The notes beneath the pieces are model-generated. The model saw nothing but the letters and a program-made list of their open reading frames with translations, had not been told where the DNA came from and did not search any database. Both the position numbers and the translations under genes were made by a program. DNA of 64,000 bases, taken from the NCBI RefSeq assembly GCF_010731575.1, contig NZ_AP022617.1:4898001-4962000 (forward strand), read 5' to 3'. Position 1 is the first letter of the stretch. Every line of letters begins with the position of its first letter. The stretch is from Mycolicibacterium monacense (GTDB lineage Bacteria; Actinomycetota; Actinomycetes; Mycobacteriales; Mycobacteriaceae). Shown in pieces: positions 63,246 to 64,000 of the stretch.

Positions 63246-64000
63246 CGGGTGAGCACATCGCGCAGGATCTCGACGAGCGCCTTCGGTTGATCGCCCTGCA
63301 CGGAGTGCCCGGAGTCGGCGACCACGTGGGTGCGCTGAAAGCCCGGCGCTCCCTTGGCGAATGCGTCGGCATCCTCGTCGTTGACGAAGAACGACTTCGC
63401 ACCGCGCACGAGCGTGGTGGGCATGGTGATCGCAGGCACGTCGTCCCACAGCCCCTCGAAGCCGTCGCCCTTGCGGAACGAGTCGTAGCGCCACGTCCAG
63501 GTGCCGTCGTCGAGTCGCTTGCTGTTGTGGAAGACGCCGCGGCGCAACGAGTTCCGGTCCCGGTGCGGGGAGGCGGCGACGGTCACGTCGAGCATCGCCT
63601 CGAACGACGGGAATGTGCGGTCGCCCTGTACGAGCGCCACCGCACCCAATTGCGCCTTGGTCATCTGCTCATGGCGTTCGGGGGCCGACGGTGTGACGTC
63701 GACGAGGACGAGTTCGGGGACCAGCGCCGGTTCGGTGGCCGCGATGCGGAGCGCGGTCAAACCGCCCAGCGACATCCCGACGACCAGCCGCGGATTCGGC
63801 GCCCACTCGCGCAGCACGGGCCGCAGCGTCTCGGCGTTGAGCTTCGGTCCGTAGTCGCCGTCCTCGCGCCAGGCCGAGCGGCCGTGCCCGGGCAGGTCGA
63901 TCGCCAGCGCGGGCACCCCGAGGCCGAGGACGACGGTGTCCCAGGTGTGCGCGTTCTGTCCGCCGCCGTGCAGGAACACCACCCGGGGCTCGTCGTCGCC
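63236..64000 (-). CDS. Alpha/beta hydrolase, 5' end outside window (Rv0045c-like)
   Basis: A partial gene continuing past the window edge; 254 C-terminal residues are visible. VVFLHGGGQNAHTWDTVVLG is the oxyanion region, GMSLGGLTALRIA the nucleophile elbow (Ser in GMSLGG), and SGHSVQGDQPKALVEILRDV includes the catalytic His. It closely follows the pattern of Rv0045c, an esterase. The frame is open through the last base, so about 40-55 N-terminal residues are missing. Its 3' end overlaps the convergent metalloprotease-like gene by 10 bp. Confidence 0.9.
   Translation of the reverse strand, partial: GDDEPRVVFLHGGGQNAHTWDTVVLGLGVPALAIDLPGHGRSAWREDGDYGPKLNAETLRPVLREWAPNPRLVVGMSLGGLTALRIAATEPALVPELVLVDVTPSAPERHEQMTKAQLGAVALVQGDRTFPSFEAMLDVTVAASPHRDRNSLRRGVFHNSKRLDDGTWTWRYDSFRKGDGFEGLWDDVPAITMPTTLVRGAKSFFVNDEDADAFAKGAPGFQRTHVVADSGHSVQGDQPKALVEILRDVLTRQS

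Overview
The window is GC-rich actinobacterial chromosome around the replication origin of a mycobacterium. The gene set and order (ppiA, cwsA, tRNA-Ala, tRNA-Ile, gyrA/gyrB, dciA, recF, dnaN, oriC, dnaA, rpmH, rnpA, yidD, yidC, jag, rsmG, parA, parB, cwlM, trxC, trxB, sigM, murJ) is the mycobacterial origin block, read here as the reverse complement of the usual M. tuberculosis map. A gnd gene between recF and dnaN, a glucosylglycerate hydrolase gene, Ser rather than Ala in the GyrA quinolone region, and pcnA lying next to the yqgE-leuS block all suggest a rapid grower (Mycolicibacterium type). This assignment rests on remembered gene orders, not on a database search.

Layout. 1-1065: ppiA and cwsA. 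1066-10647: an integrated mobile element of about 9.5 kb inserted into the 3' end of the tRNA-Ala gene, bounded by a 46-bp direct repeat. 10603-16686: tRNA-Ala, a 34-codon membrane microprotein, tRNA-Ile, a DUF3566 gene, gyrA and gyrB. 16687-23174: dciA, recF, gnd, dnaN, oriC and dnaA. 23175-28458: rpmH-rnpA-yidD-yidC-jag-rsmG-parA-parB, with two perfect parS sites inside coding sequence. 28644-41986: a GNAT-like gene, cwlM, thioredoxin system, sigM, murJ fused to a pseudokinase, DUF6049, NUDIX, pcnA and an Asp-rich repeat protein. 42038-64000: a Ser/Thr kinase, TIGR03084 protein, MFS transporter, yqgE, mtc28-like protein, leuS, an endonuclease-fold protein between inverted palindromes, an SDR, glucosylglycerate hydrolase, MarR, an amino-acid ABC transporter, GntR, an LLM oxidoreductase, DUF3616, PhoX, an acidic metalloprotease-like exported protein and a truncated alpha/beta hydrolase.

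The most interesting region is the element. It carries a tyrosine integrase, an XRE-type repressor, an excisionase-like protein, a tight early operon that includes a DUF2742 protein and a P-loop replication protein, and only a capsid, a probable scaffold and one small protein for morphogenesis. No terminase, portal, tail or lysis gene is visible. Together with DUF2742 this resembles the phiRv1/phiRv2 elements of M. tuberculosis and suggests a phage satellite that builds its own capsid. Its control DNA is unusually readable: a divergent promoter pair with two exactly inverted 17-bp operators, 11-bp-spaced integrase arm sites at both ends, a repeat-dense AT-island region that could be an origin or packaging site, and an end-located NYN nuclease gene whose promoter is followed by a terminator-like hairpin before the start codon.

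Start codons given here were chosen from Shine-Dalgarno sequences, overlaps with neighbours or recalled family lengths, and often differ from the longest open frame.
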